A DNA stretch of 64,000 bases from Verrucomicrobiia bacterium (GTDB lineage: Bacteria; Verrucomicrobiota; Verrucomicrobiia; Opitutales; Cerasicoccaceae). The stretch covers positions 26,521 to 90,520 of the forward strand of contig JAUIAM010000015.1 in the NCBI GenBank assembly GCA_030425485.1. The letters run 5' to 3'. Shown here piece after piece: positions 18,754 to 26,956 of this stretch. Made by a program: the position numbers and the translations under genes. The notes below the pieces were generated by a model. The model was not told the DNA's origin and ran no database searches. It saw nothing but the letters and a program-made list of their open reading frames with translations. Position 1 is the stretch's first letter; every line of letters begins with the position of its first letter.

Positions 18754-18915
18754 TGATGGTTGAAAGTAACTGAAACGTGAATAGCCGATCTAATCCCCCA
18801 CCGTCCATTGTGACTTTTATGTTGCACAGGAGGTTGATTTCTCCAGTTTCTGCATAACATTACTTACAGGTGTGAGCCACCAGCAAAGTAAATTCAGTCT
18901 CTGTTATTATACACT

Positions 18916-19251
18916 ATGAAAATCAAAGCCTATCTGAAACCGCATTGTGGCTGGAGCAAGGGCGTGCGTGCGATTTTTAGCAAATACGACCTCCAGTACG
19001 AAGACATCGACATCATTAACTTCCCGGAAAACTACGCCGAAATGGTGGAAAAATCCGGCCAGTCCCTCTCTCCCTGCGTGGAGATCGACGGTGTGATGTT
19101 GGCTGATGTCAGCGGCGAAGAAGTCGAAAACTACATGCTGAGCAACCAACTGGTTCAGCCCAGCGAGCAAGAAGTCAACGTGCCCATCGATGCTCCCTGC
19201 ACCGACGAAGAGCACGAGCGCATGGCCTCCAAGACCATCCGTTTCTTCTAA
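18916..19251 (+). CDS. monothiol glutaredoxin-like protein
   Basis: A 111-residue thioredoxin-fold protein. The active site is CGWS (Cys11, near the N-terminus), the monothiol CxxS form, and a cis-proline segment (LSPCVEIDG) follows at about residue 55, where Cys58 is an extra cysteine. DVSGEEVENYM matches the glutaredoxin C-terminal glutathione-site region. A C-terminal extension of about 25 residues holds one more cysteine. Likely role: glutathione-type or low-molecular-weight thiol redox exchange, or iron-sulfur cluster transfer. It is followed by a strong terminator. Confidence 0.75.
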   Translation: MKIKAYLKPHCGWSKGVRAIFSKYDLQYEDIDIINFPENYAEMVEKSGQSLSPCVEIDGVMLADVSGEEVENYMLSNQLVQPSEQEVNVPIDAPCTDEEHERMASKTIRFF

Positions 19252-19274
19252 ACATTTTCGCCCTGTGCGAGAAG

Positions 19275-19303
19275 AAAAGCCGCCTGCAACCGGGCGGCTT
19301 TTT
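19275..19303 (+). terminator. rho-independent terminator after the glutaredoxin gene
   Basis: AAAAGCCGCC stem (19275-19284) pairs with GGCGGCTTTT (19293-19302) across an eight-base loop and runs into a T tract. It begins 24 bases after the stop codon. Confidence 0.85.
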
Positions 19304-19361
19304 CTGTGCCTGCCGATAACGGCTCGACTCCGCCCCGCGAGCGGGCATGGTGGGGGGCGTG

Positions 19362-21305
19362 ATGGAACCGAAGGGAGAAGCGCCGGGCGATACGCCATTA
19401 CCAGCCGATCCGGCACCACAGGTTGCAGGCGATACCCGTAAGCAGACCATTCAGCGTGGACTGACCCTGGCCGCGCTCGGGGTGGTCTTTGGGGACATCG
19501 GGACGAGCCCGCTTTACGCCATGAACGCCACGGTCGCCTTTGCCGACCAGAGACATTTAAACGAATCCATCATCGGCATCGTGTCCCTGTTTTTCTGGAC
19601 GCTCATGCTCGTCGTTACGATCAAGTACCTCGTTTTCATTATGAAGGCGGACAACGACGGCGAAGGGGGCGACTTCTCTATGCACGCCCTGCTGGAGGAT
19701 GTGATGGGCCGCCCCAAGCGCACCCCGTTTATATACCTGCTCATCGCCTTCGGCGCGGCCCTCCTGGTGGGTGACGGCGTCATCACGCCATCCATTTCGG
19801 TGCTCAGCGCGATCGAGGGGCTGGAGGTGGCCGGGCCCGACCTCGGGCATGCCATCATTCCCATCGCGCTGATTATTTTAATCACCCTGTTTGCCATCCA
19901 GCGCTTTGGCACGGGCGGCATTGGCAAGGCCTTTGGTCCGGTCATGCTCGTCTGGTTTGCCATACTGGGCGGGCTGGGTCTGTGGCAGCTTTTTGAGCAC
20001 GGGATAACTATCCTCCATGCCTTCAATCCGGTTTATGCGGTGGAGTTTCTCTGGCATGAGCGCGGGCAGGCCCTGATGGTGCTTGGCGGGGTGGTCCTCT
20101 GCGTGACGGGCGTAGAGGCACTCTATGTTGATATGGGGCACTTTGGCCGCAAAGCCATCCAGCGCGGGTGGCTCTTCGTCGCCATGCCGGGCCTGGTCCT
20201 GAATTACTTTGGTCAAGGCGCATTGGCCCTCAGCAGCCCGAAAATGCCCGACAACCTTTTCTTCAGCCTGGTGCCCAGCGGGTGGATGACCTACGTGCTG
20301 GTGGCACTGGCGACGGTGGCGACGGTCATTGCCTCGCAGGCCGTTATCTCAGGGGTTTTTGCCCTGACCCGCCAGGCCATCCAACTGCGCTACTGCCCAA
20401 ATCTCCCCATCGTGCACACCTCGGACAAGGTCGAGGGGCAGATCTACGTGCCGATCGTAAACCTCCTGCTTTGCGTGGCCTGTGTGCTCACGGTGGTGCT
20501 TTTTCGGACCTCGGTCAATCTGGCCGCAGCTTATGGTATGGCGGTGACGGGGGCGATGGGCATCACTTCGCTGGCCTACTGTTATGTGCGGGTTAAAGTC
20601 TGGAAAAAGAGCCTTGCGGCCAGCCTCTTGTTGCTGGCTGCATTCTGGATCATCGATATCGCCTTTCTCGCTTCGACGCTGCTCAAGTTCGTCGATGGAG
20701 CCTTCTATCCCCTGATGATTGCAGCGGGCATCTTTATCATGATGCTGACATGGCGCATGGGGCGAAAGGCCATCGTGCAGTCCTTCTTTGAAAAGCAGGA
20801 ACCGCTGGAGAAATTCCTCCAGGACCTGCCGCAAAAGGAGTTTACCCAGATGCCGGGCACGGGCATTTTTCTCACAGCGGACAACCACTACGCGCCCAGC
20901 GCGATGCAGGACCAACTCGCTTTCTTCAAGGTGCTGCGCGAGGAGAACATCCTTATGACCGCCGTGCCTGATGTGAAGCCGCGGGTGCGCCACGGGCGCA
21001 TTATCGAGATGGAGAAGCTCGAGCACGGTTTCTTCCGCATCACCTTCCGCTATGGCTACCGCGAGCAGCCCGACCTGTTGGAGATTCTCAAGCATGTGCG
21101 CGACGAGGTGGGCGGAAAGATCGACCTCGACGACGTGCTCTTTAACTTCAACCGCGAGCGGGTTTTCGTCACCCGTGCCCGCACGCTGGCCTATCCGCTC
21201 AAGCTGCTCTTCGTTCTGCTTGCGCGTAACTCGCAGCCCATGCAGGAACAGTTCAAATACCCGCCGCGTAAGGCCGTCGAGACCGTTCATCCGGTCTTCC
21301 TATAG
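19362..21305 (+). CDS. kup: Kup-family potassium uptake permease
   Basis: A 647-residue membrane protein of the KUP/HAK/KT family, which imports potassium with protons. The N-terminal signature GVVFGDIGTSPLYAMN is diagnostic, followed by about twelve hydrophobic helices and a cytoplasmic C-terminal domain of roughly 150 residues (PGTGIFLT, HGFFRITFRYGY). I chose the ATG at 19362 because a G-rich ribosome site (GGTGGGGGG) lies just before it; the ATG at 19347 would place that site inside the gene. It converges on the sulfotransferase gene with a nine-base gap. Confidence 0.93.
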   Translation: MEPKGEAPGDTPLPADPAPQVAGDTRKQTIQRGLTLAALGVVFGDIGTSPLYAMNATVAFADQRHLNESIIGIVSLFFWTLMLVVTIKYLVFIMKADNDGEGGDFSMHALLEDVMGRPKRTPFIYLLIAFGAALLVGDGVITPSISVLSAIEGLEVAGPDLGHAIIPIALIILITLFAIQRFGTGGIGKAFGPVMLVWFAILGGLGLWQLFEHGITILHAFNPVYAVEFLWHERGQALMVLGGVVLCVTGVEALYVDMGHFGRKAIQRGWLFVAMPGLVLNYFGQGALALSSPKMPDNLFFSLVPSGWMTYVLVALATVATVIASQAVISGVFALTRQAIQLRYCPNLPIVHTSDKVEGQIYVPIVNLLLCVACVLTVVLFRTSVNLAAAYGMAVTGAMGITSLAYCYVRVKVWKKSLAASLLLLAAFWIIDIAFLASTLLKFVDGAFYPLMIAAGIFIMMLTWRMGRKAIVQSFFEKQEPLEKFLQDLPQKEFTQMPGTGIFLTADNHYAPSAMQDQLAFFKVLREENILMTAVPDVKPRVRHGRIIEMEKLEHGFFRITFRYGYREQPDLLEILKHVRDEVGGKIDLDDVLFNFNRERVFVTRARTLAYPLKLLFVLLARNSQPMQEQFKYPPRKAVETVHPVFL

Positions 21306-21314
21306 GCAGTGTGG

Positions 21315-22022
21315 TCAGGTTTTATTTGTGAGGCGAGCCAGCAAGCCCGGCCTTTTTGCTACCCATTTGATCTGTGTCTCATTCCTGAAATACGGAGCGA
21401 CGATAGGATGCTTGGCGTACTTCCTCATGGCGGCATAGACGGAGTGCCCCAGAATGCGGTGATTGTGTTTATAGTGGTGCAGCGAGCCCTGTGGTGATTG
21501 CGCTCCCGCATGGTACGTTTCCCGCGACCGCTTTACGATGTCTTGCATCTTTTCTCTGTATTGCTCGACGTTTACGCTGAGCCCAAGAAAGCCAATGGTG
21601 TTGCGAATCGAGAACGGATCGCTGACCACATCCTCGTAGCGCAAGACATGCTTGTCCTGCCGGGCTTGGTCAAAGTACTTCACGCAGCGCATGTAGTAGC
21701 CTACTTCACGCTGTATGCTGCTGTGCTGCCGGGGCTTGATACCTGAGCGCAGGCAGTGTGAGGTGATGGCCTCGATGGGATCGCGTACGAGTAATATCAG
21801 CCGTTCTGCTCGGGCACCATCAATCTCCTTTGGGTCGTGCTCTTTTTGCAACAGTATCTGTTCGCGGTCCTTGTACTGGATTAGGTTTGAACGCGCTGAG
21901 TAGTCGTTATGGCTCTGGTCTTCCACGGTTCTTGAGTCGATGGTTCTCATTCGAGTGGTACTCTCCAGTAAAAACCTGACATAAGAGTTTCCGGATCTTG
22001 GATAAGAGAGAAGATAATTCAC
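21315..22022 (-). CDS. sulfotransferase-domain protein
   Basis: A 235-residue protein that starts with the PAPS 5'-phosphosulfate loop YPRSGNSYVRFLLE (residues 7-20) and has a 3'-phosphate-binding-like segment LLVRDPIEAITSH. These are hallmarks of PAPS-dependent sulfotransferases, which sulfate sugars, lipids or proteins. The start is GTG at 22022 with AAGG upstream. Base composition and codon use are clearly more AT-rich than kup and the Gfo/Idh gene on either side, suggesting horizontal acquisition. The acceptor cannot be deduced; cell-surface glycan is a common target. Confidence 0.8.
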   Translation of the reverse strand: MNYLLSYPRSGNSYVRFLLESTTRMRTIDSRTVEDQSHNDYSARSNLIQYKDREQILLQKEHDPKEIDGARAERLILLVRDPIEAITSHCLRSGIKPRQHSSIQREVGYYMRCVKYFDQARQDKHVLRYEDVVSDPFSIRNTIGFLGLSVNVEQYREKMQDIVKRSRETYHAGAQSPQGSLHHYKHNHRILGHSVYAAMRKYAKHPIVAPYFRNETQIKWVAKRPGLLARLTNKT

Positions 22023-22176
22023 ATTTATACCTTATGTTGTAGGGGTAACAGGGGTAGGGTACTACGTTTATCGTGTGCTTTCAAGTGGTGGGGGCATTCT
22101 ACGTCCAAAGTGGAATTATCATCCCGTTCTGGAATTAGGCTTTTGCTTTTTAATCTCGAGTCCCTAGGATGCCCGC

Positions 22177-23124
22177 ATGCCTAAGGAAGCCCCATTGCGT
22201 TGCGGGGTGGCTGGGGTCGGCTACCTCGGTCAGCACCACGCGCGAATCTACCATCAACTCGATGGCTGCGAACTGGCTGGCGTCTACGACGTCGACCCCA
22301 AGCGCGCGAGAGAGATTGCCAAGCAGCACGGCGGGGCGCACGTGTGCGCATCCCTCGACGAACTCGGTCAACGCTGCGACGCGGTCAGCATCGTGGTGCC
22401 GACGGACCTCCACACCGAAGTCGCGCTCAAGCTGCTGGACCACGACTGCCACCTGCTGATTGAGAAACCCATCTGCCCCACGCTGGAGGAGGCCGAGCAG
22501 ATTACCGCCGCTGCCGTGGCCAAGGACCGCATCGTGCAGGTGGGCCACATCGAGCACTACAACCCGGTCATGAGCTTCCTGGAAAAGCATGTCAAGGACC
22601 CGCGCTTTATTACCGCAGACCGCTTGGCCGAGTTTAAGCTGCGCGGTGTCGAGGTCAGCGTGATCCTCGACCTGATGATTCACGACATCGGCGTCATCCT
22701 GCAACTGGTCAAAAGCCCGCTCGTGCGGGTGGACTCCGTTGGCGTCAACGTCCTGACCAAGAGCGAGGATATTGCTAACGCGCGCCTGACCTTTGAGAAC
22801 GGCTGCGTGGCCAACATCAATACCTCGCGCGTCAGCCGCAAGCCCGTGCGTGAGATCCGCGTCTTCCAGCCCAACGCCTACCTTTCGCTCAACTTCGCCG
22901 AGCAAAAAGGGCACCTCATCCGCAAGGGCAAGCTCGGCCTGAGCAAGAAAAACATCCCGATCGAAAAGGGCGAGCCGCTCCTGCTCGAACTGGCCTCCTT
23001 TAGCGACGCCATCCGTCAGAAGCAAAACCCGAAGGTCGATGCCAACCTCGGCAAATCCGCCCTCGAAGTGGCCCTGCAAATCACCCAGCAAATCCGACAA
23101 GGTAACGCATTGAGAGAGGGTTAA
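22177..23124 (+). CDS. Gfo/Idh/MocA-family NAD(P)-dependent oxidoreductase
   Basis: A 315-residue dehydrogenase with an N-terminal Rossmann fold (GVAGVGYLGQHHARIY, near residue 10), the EKP motif (LIEKPICPTLEEAEQ) that positions the nicotinamide, and VGHIEHYNPV in the substrate domain. Family members oxidise or reduce sugar substrates. Because lpxB lies downstream on the same strand, a role in UDP-GlcNAc modification like GnnA is possible, although no GnnB-type aminotransferase is nearby. The GxxExxY gene separates it from lpxB. The family call is firm; the lipid A link is inference. Confidence 0.85.
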   Translation: MPKEAPLRCGVAGVGYLGQHHARIYHQLDGCELAGVYDVDPKRAREIAKQHGGAHVCASLDELGQRCDAVSIVVPTDLHTEVALKLLDHDCHLLIEKPICPTLEEAEQITAAAVAKDRIVQVGHIEHYNPVMSFLEKHVKDPRFITADRLAEFKLRGVEVSVILDLMIHDIGVILQLVKSPLVRVDSVGVNVLTKSEDIANARLTFENGCVANINTSRVSRKPVREIRVFQPNAYLSLNFAEQKGHLIRKGKLGLSKKNIPIEKGEPLLLELASFSDAIRQKQNPKVDANLGKSALEVALQITQQIRQGNALREG

Positions 23125-23169
23125 GCACGCATTCAACCGCAAAGGACGCGAAGCGCCGGAGCTATTTTT

Positions 23170-23607
23170 CACACGGAGGCACAGAGGCACGGAGATGACT
23201 GAAAATCAGATTGGGGATATTGTAGTTGACGCAGCCATTCGACTTCACCGCGAGCTAGGCCCGGGCTTAATGGAATCGGTTTATGAAGCGATTTTAGCCA
23301 AACAGTTTATGCTCGGTGGGCTCACTGTTATTCGCCAAGTTGCTATTCCTATTACCTTTCAGGGTGAAACCTATGACGAGGGCTTCCGGGCGGATTTAAT
23401 TTTGAATAACAAAGTCATTCTTGAACTAAAATCCGTAGAGAGACTTACCCGTGCGCACCATAAACAATTGTTAACTTATCTAAGGTTTACTCAAATGAAG
23501 CTTGGGTATCTGCTCAACTTCGGTGAAGAACTGATGAAGACGGGAATTAGCCGTGTCATTAACGGAAGCCTCTCATCTTAATCTCCGTGCCTCTGTGCCG
23601 CCGTGTG
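23170..23607. mobile_element. small element: GxxExxY gene framed by 27-base inverted repeats
   Basis: The left arm 23170-23196 and the right arm 23581-23607 are inverted copies of each other with one mismatch (the arms read CACACGGAGGCACAGAGG... and the reverse complement). The start codon ATG at 23195 overlaps the left arm, and the stop codon ends on the first base of the right arm. Upstream (23135-23158) an AACCGCAAAGGACGCGAAG sequence resembles the other intergenic repeats. No transposase is encoded. Confidence 0.6.
23195..23581 (+). CDS. GxxExxY protein (PD-(D/E)XK-like)
   Basis: A 128-residue protein with the signature GPGLMESVYE near residue 24. The later LILNNKVILELKSVERL segment has the D/E-x-K pattern of PD-(D/E)XK nuclease-fold proteins (FRADLIL...ELKS). 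GxxExxY proteins are small, frequently multi-copy in some genomes and of unknown function. This copy lies exactly between two 27-base inverted repeats, so it is more like a cargo gene than an operon member. It is AT-richer than the flanking Gfo/Idh and lpxB genes. Confidence 0.85.
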   Translation: MTENQIGDIVVDAAIRLHRELGPGLMESVYEAILAKQFMLGGLTVIRQVAIPITFQGETYDEGFRADLILNNKVILELKSVERLTRAHHKQLLTYLRFTQMKLGYLLNFGEELMKTGISRVINGSLSS

Positions 23608-23623
23608 AGTAATTATTTTTTTC

Positions 23624-24871
23624 ATGAATCTCCCCGCACCCAATAGCTTGCCTGCGCCACATGCCCGCCCATCCCAAGGGGTAGCGACCGAAGGGAGCGT
23701 AGGGGCGGAGCCCCTCAATGCCAGCGGTTGTCCACCGCCGCCCGATGTGCTCATCCTGGCCGGTGAGCACTCCGGTGACCAGCACGCTGCCCGCATGCTG
23801 CGTCAGGCTCTCGCCGAGCGACCAGAGTTATCGGCTTGCGCCATCGGTGGCACAGAGTTGGAAAAGGCCGGGGCGCAGCTCTTGTTTGACCTCGTGCCGC
23901 ACTCTGTCGTGGGGCTCTTTGAAGTGCTCAAAAACTACGGTTTTTTCAAGGAGTTGATGGACAAGACCGTGGCCTGGATAACCGCGCACCGTCCGCGCGC
24001 CGTCTGCCTGATCGACTACCCCGGCTTTAACCTCCGCCTGGCTGAGCGGCTGCGCAAGGAAGGCGTCAGCACCAAGGGCGGGGGAGACGTCTCCGTCGTC
24101 TACTACATCAGCCCGCAGATTTGGGCCTGGAAGGCGCACCGCCGCTTTAAGATGGCCAAACTGCTCGACGCCATGTCGGTCATCTTTCCCTTTGAGGTCG
24201 AGTGCTATGCGGACACTGAGCTGCCCGTGACCTACGTCGGCCACCCCTTTACGGAGCCGGACTACGAGCTACCGCTACGCTACGATGGGGAGGGTCCGGT
24301 TCTCCTGCTTCCCGGCAGCCGAAAGACCGCTATCAAGCGCATCTTTCCGCTCATGCTGGCAGGTCTTCAGCAGTACTATCGCGAGCACCCGGATGCACCG
24401 CCAGCGATCTCGATTTATCCCTCGGAGGAGTTGGGCGAGCTGCTCAAGTCCATCCTCAGTGCGTATCCAAAAATCCATGACAAGGTGGAGTTGTTCCCGA
24501 TGCGTGACGACATCACCGCTGCGCGGGCGGTGCTTACCAGCTCGGGCACGATGTCGCTCAACTGTGCGCTTGCGGCCATCCCGGGGGCGATCGTCTACCG
24601 GGCCAACCCCTTTACCTACATGATTGGCCGCCGGGTGGTGAAAATCGACCGCCTCGGCATCGCAAACATCCTGCTCGAACGCGACATCTACCCGGAGTTC
24701 CTTCAGGGTGCGGCATCGCCCACGGCTTTATCGCAGGAACTGCACACCTGCCTGAGCAATCCCGGTCGTCGGGAGTTCACCGCAGCGGCCAGTGCGGAGC
24801 TGTTTTCGCTCCTGAGTGAGCAGCGGGAGATGTCCCCCGGGCAGTGGCTGCTCAAGCAAATTCGCGCTTAA
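23624..24871 (+). CDS. lpxB: lipid-A-disaccharide synthase with a repeat-derived N-terminal extension
   Basis: LpxB joins lipid X and UDP-2,3-diacylglucosamine into the lipid A disaccharide at the inner membrane. The 415-residue protein has the family marks AGEHSGDQHAA, YYISPQIWAWK, YVGHPF, LLPGSRKTAI and TSSGTMSLNCAL. The canonical start (normally about MRIFISAGEPSGD) corresponds here to residue 40 (PDVLILAGEHSGD), so about 39 extra residues precede it. Part of that extension is encoded by a copy of the intergenic hairpin repeat (23678-23714). No later start codon would retain the first strand. It ends eight bases before the HemS-like gene, convergent. Confidence 0.92.
   Translation: MNLPAPNSLPAPHARPSQGVATEGSVGAEPLNASGCPPPPDVLILAGEHSGDQHAARMLRQALAERPELSACAIGGTELEKAGAQLLFDLVPHSVVGLFEVLKNYGFFKELMDKTVAWITAHRPRAVCLIDYPGFNLRLAERLRKEGVSTKGGGDVSVVYYISPQIWAWKAHRRFKMAKLLDAMSVIFPFEVECYADTELPVTYVGHPFTEPDYELPLRYDGEGPVLLLPGSRKTAIKRIFPLMLAGLQQYYREHPDAPPAISIYPSEELGELLKSILSAYPKIHDKVELFPMRDDITAARAVLTSSGTMSLNCALAAIPGAIVYRANPFTYMIGRRVVKIDRLGIANILLERDIYPEFLQGAASPTALSQELHTCLSNPGRREFTAAASAELFSLLSEQREMSPGQWLLKQIRA
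23678..23714. repeat. copy of the 38-base hairpin repeat inside the lpxB frame
   Basis: In reverse orientation this reads GGGGCTCCGCCCC, CGCTCCC, GGTCGCTACCCC, matching GGGGCTCTGCCCC, CGCTCCC, GGTCGCTGCCCC at 5840-5877. The AGGGGC-GGA-GCCCCT hairpin is intact at 23701-23715. Confidence 0.8.
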
Positions 24872-24879
24872 ACTGCCGC

Positions 24880-25851
24880 TCACTCCCCGCCGCAGGCCAG
24901 CCGTTGCCAGTGGCGAAACTGTGCGGTATCGGTCGAGGTGACGCGCAGGGCGAGGTTGCCAAAGGCGTCGAGGGCCTCCACGTAGCTGCAGTAGGAGTAG
25001 CCGTCAAAGTGCATGCCAATCCAGATGCTGGTCACGGTCGGGAGGTACAGATGCATGGCCTGGCTGGAGCCACCCACATAGAGCCAGCTCTTGGGGTTGC
25101 GCTCCGACATGCTGGGGTAGAAGGGCATGCTCATGCGGCCAAACTTACCCGCTACGGTCAGGATGAGCTGCGACTGTGCTTCGACCGCGTCGCGAAATAG
25201 CTTGGCCCAAAAGGCATCACTGGAGGGATAGCCTTGCTCTTGCAGGGAGATGCCTTCTTCCCAACTGGGGATAGCTGCGCCCGCCGGGTCTTGCTTGAGT
25301 GAGTACTCGGTGGCGAGCTGCGGCGTCTGGCGGTACTGCGTACGCAAGTCCCCCACGCGGTACCAACTGGCCAGCTCCGCCTCGGGCACATCGCGCACGA
25401 CATGCGCCTGGAGGCACTGGCGGTAGCGGTAGACTTCCGAGTCCGGCGCGAGGAAAATCCGGCACAGGGCGCGATGATGTTGGTCAAAGCTCTCCATCCC
25501 CACCATCAGGCGGTCATCGACATGGGTTTCGTGTACCGTGTAGGTGTGGTCCCACTGGCTGGTGTCCCAGCGGATGTCGGCGTACTGATTACTACCCCGG
25601 TAGTAGGGACCGATGTGCTCCATGTCTGGCAGGCACAGGGAAGAGCCGAGGATGCAGTGCTGGTTGCGCACAAAGCAGATCATCTCGCCAAACTGTGAGA
25701 GCTCCGGGAGGAGGCGGGTGTAGTCCTGGGCCAGTTCTGCCGCGTAGGCGTACTTGGGCTGGCAACCGCAGTTGCAGGACTTTTGTCCGTTCGGATCAGA
25801 GCGATGTCCGTTGCTTTCGCCGGACTGTGGGTTAAATCTGCGCTCGCGCAT
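24880..25851 (-). CDS. HemS/ChuX-family-like heme-handling protein
   Basis: A 323-residue protein with two related halves. The first has LLPELSQFGEMICFVRNQHCI and later SFDQHHRALCRIFLAPDSEVY, which follow the HemS N-terminal pattern (a proposed LGxVMALTRNE segment and SIQFFDxxGDAVHKIYL segment). The second has PKSWLYVGGSSQAMHLYLPTVTSIWI and VEALDAFGNLALRV, matching the second repeat. HemS proteins take up or degrade heme in the cytoplasm. A Cys cluster near the N-terminus (SCNCGC) is unusual. The match is by pattern only and the heme-ligand histidine is not confirmed. It lies eight bases after the flavodoxin stop and probably shares its transcript. Confidence 0.5.
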   Translation of the reverse strand: MRERRFNPQSGESNGHRSDPNGQKSCNCGCQPKYAYAAELAQDYTRLLPELSQFGEMICFVRNQHCILGSSLCLPDMEHIGPYYRGSNQYADIRWDTSQWDHTYTVHETHVDDRLMVGMESFDQHHRALCRIFLAPDSEVYRYRQCLQAHVVRDVPEAELASWYRVGDLRTQYRQTPQLATEYSLKQDPAGAAIPSWEEGISLQEQGYPSSDAFWAKLFRDAVEAQSQLILTVAGKFGRMSMPFYPSMSERNPKSWLYVGGSSQAMHLYLPTVTSIWIGMHFDGYSYCSYVEALDAFGNLALRVTSTDTAQFRHWQRLACGGE

Positions 25852-25859
25852 TAGTCGGC

Positions 25860-26309
25860 CTAGCGAGTAGCGAGTTGCTGGGCCAGAAAGGTCTCCACCC
25901 AGGCGTCAAAGTCGCTGTCGAAGTCGATATCCAGCTCCAGACGCTCGCAAAGGGGCGTTCCGCCACCGGCCTTTAAGGCCTCGTCGAGGCGGCGCGCGCA
26001 GCCGCAGAAGTCGTCATAGGAAGTATCGCCCAAGCCCACCACAGCGTATTCGAGGTGGTCTACCTTGGCGTTCTGGTCATACAGGCCCTCGCAGAAGTCG
26101 ATGGCGTCGTCGGGTGGCTCACCGTCGCCCCAGGTGGAGAAAATCAGCACGACGCGATGGGTACTGGCGAACTTTTCCAGCGGCCAGTCCTCCACCGACG
26201 TAATGGTGTGCGGGTAGTCTTCCGCCTTGCAGCGGTCGGCCAGGCGGTTGGCCAGGTCCTCGGCGTTGCCCGTCATGGTGCCGAAAATAATGTGCAGTGT
26301 ATTGTCCAT
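25860..26309 (-). CDS. flavodoxin of the MioC/CysJ type
   Basis: A 149-residue flavodoxin-fold electron carrier. The FMN phosphate loop is GTMTGNAEDLAN (residues 10-21), the flavin-stacking loop FSTWGDGEPPDD resembles the STQGEGEPP loop of CysJ, and VVGLGDTSYDDFC is the second loop. The start is at 26309. A 12-base palindrome lies six bases upstream and a Fur-box-like sequence about 40 bases further up. Flavodoxins replace ferredoxin under iron limitation and pass electrons to heme-handling or biosynthetic enzymes; the HemS-like gene is directly downstream. Confidence 0.9.
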   Translation of the reverse strand: MDNTLHIIFGTMTGNAEDLANRLADRCKAEDYPHTITSVEDWPLEKFASTHRVVLIFSTWGDGEPPDDAIDFCEGLYDQNAKVDHLEYAVVGLGDTSYDDFCGCARRLDEALKAGGGTPLCERLELDIDFDSDFDAWVETFLAQQLATR

Positions 26310-26314
26310 CTCAG

Positions 26315-26326
26315 TGTAAATTTACA
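26315..26326. promoter_or_regulatory. 12-base palindrome before the flavodoxin start
   Basis: TGTAAATTTACA is a perfect palindrome five bases before the start codon region at 26309. It could be an operator; it is too close to be a promoter. Confidence 0.3.
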
Positions 26327-26347
26327 GGTGAAAAGCCCTATGAGTGC

Positions 26348-26366
26348 GCAAATGAGACTCATTTTC
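26348..26366. promoter_or_regulatory. Fur-box-like sequence upstream of the flavodoxin gene
   Basis: GCAAATGAGACTCATTTTC matches 14 of 19 positions of the classical GATAATGATAATCATTATC consensus. The inner AATGAGACTCATT is a palindrome. It is about 40 bases upstream of the flavodoxin start on the minus strand, in the usual operator position. Confidence 0.55.
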
Positions 26367-26423
26367 AAGAAATTTCTGCACAAAATCTCCCGCGGTCTCT
26401 CTGGGCGGGCAATCGGGTGCTGA

Positions 26424-26870
26424 CTACTCGCTGTCTGGGCCGTGCATGGGCACGACTTTGCCCAGGGTCTTGGTCAAACCATCGGCCAGGGCCGTGCGCT
26501 CGGTTTCGGTCAGCTTCGCCTTGGGGTGCATCCAGGTGTAGCTTTCGAGGGGCATCCAGCCCTCTGAGGCGGCGTCGGGAGCCTCATCTGCATCGCGGCC
26601 ATAGCCTTCGACGTTGATGTTAAAGTGCTCGCGGCCTTCGCTGACGTGGTCGGAGAGCCAGAGGGAGACGGGGGCAACCTTAGCGTACCAAGGCCAGACG
26701 GTCTGGTTGCTGTGGCAGTCTGCGCAGGCGTTGTAAAAGAGCTCCTTGGTCTGGGGGCTGTCCCAGAGGGGCTCCACTTCGACGGGTGGGTTGGTCGTTT
26801 CAACCGGGATGAACTGGATGCCGATGGCGGCAACGATGAGCAGCAACACAATAATTTTCAGCACCTTCAT
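26424..26870 (-). CDS. membrane-anchored heme-binding domain protein (Haem_bd type)
   Basis: A 148-residue protein with an N-terminal membrane anchor (LKIIVLLLIVAAIGIQF) and one heme-c motif, CADCH, in the form CADCHSNQTVWPWY that is typical of the Haem_bd family. A long loop and the segment GWMPLESYTWMHPKAKLTETE end the protein; Met residues near the end may be the distal ligand. It would sit in the periplasm facing outward as a monoheme cytochrome-like electron carrier or heme sensor. It lies in the heme locus between hemA and the flavodoxin gene. Confidence 0.85.
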   Translation of the reverse strand: MKVLKIIVLLLIVAAIGIQFIPVETTNPPVEVEPLWDSPQTKELFYNACADCHSNQTVWPWYAKVAPVSLWLSDHVSEGREHFNINVEGYGRDADEAPDAASEGWMPLESYTWMHPKAKLTETERTALADGLTKTLGKVVPMHGPDSE

Positions 26871-26956
26871 GATGGGAACTGTATCTCATGGTGCATCGAG
26901 TAAATCAATGGCATAACACCTTTGCCTTCAGGATTTAAGCAAGCTGGTAAATGCTA

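Noticed and set aside
26297..26617. Frame containing TGEKPYEC, the linker of C2H2 zinc fingers
   Set aside because: It lies in the intergenic space before the flavodoxin and antisense to the heme-binding gene. No second finger or Cys-Cys-His-His spacing follows, and the same bases form the Fur-like site.
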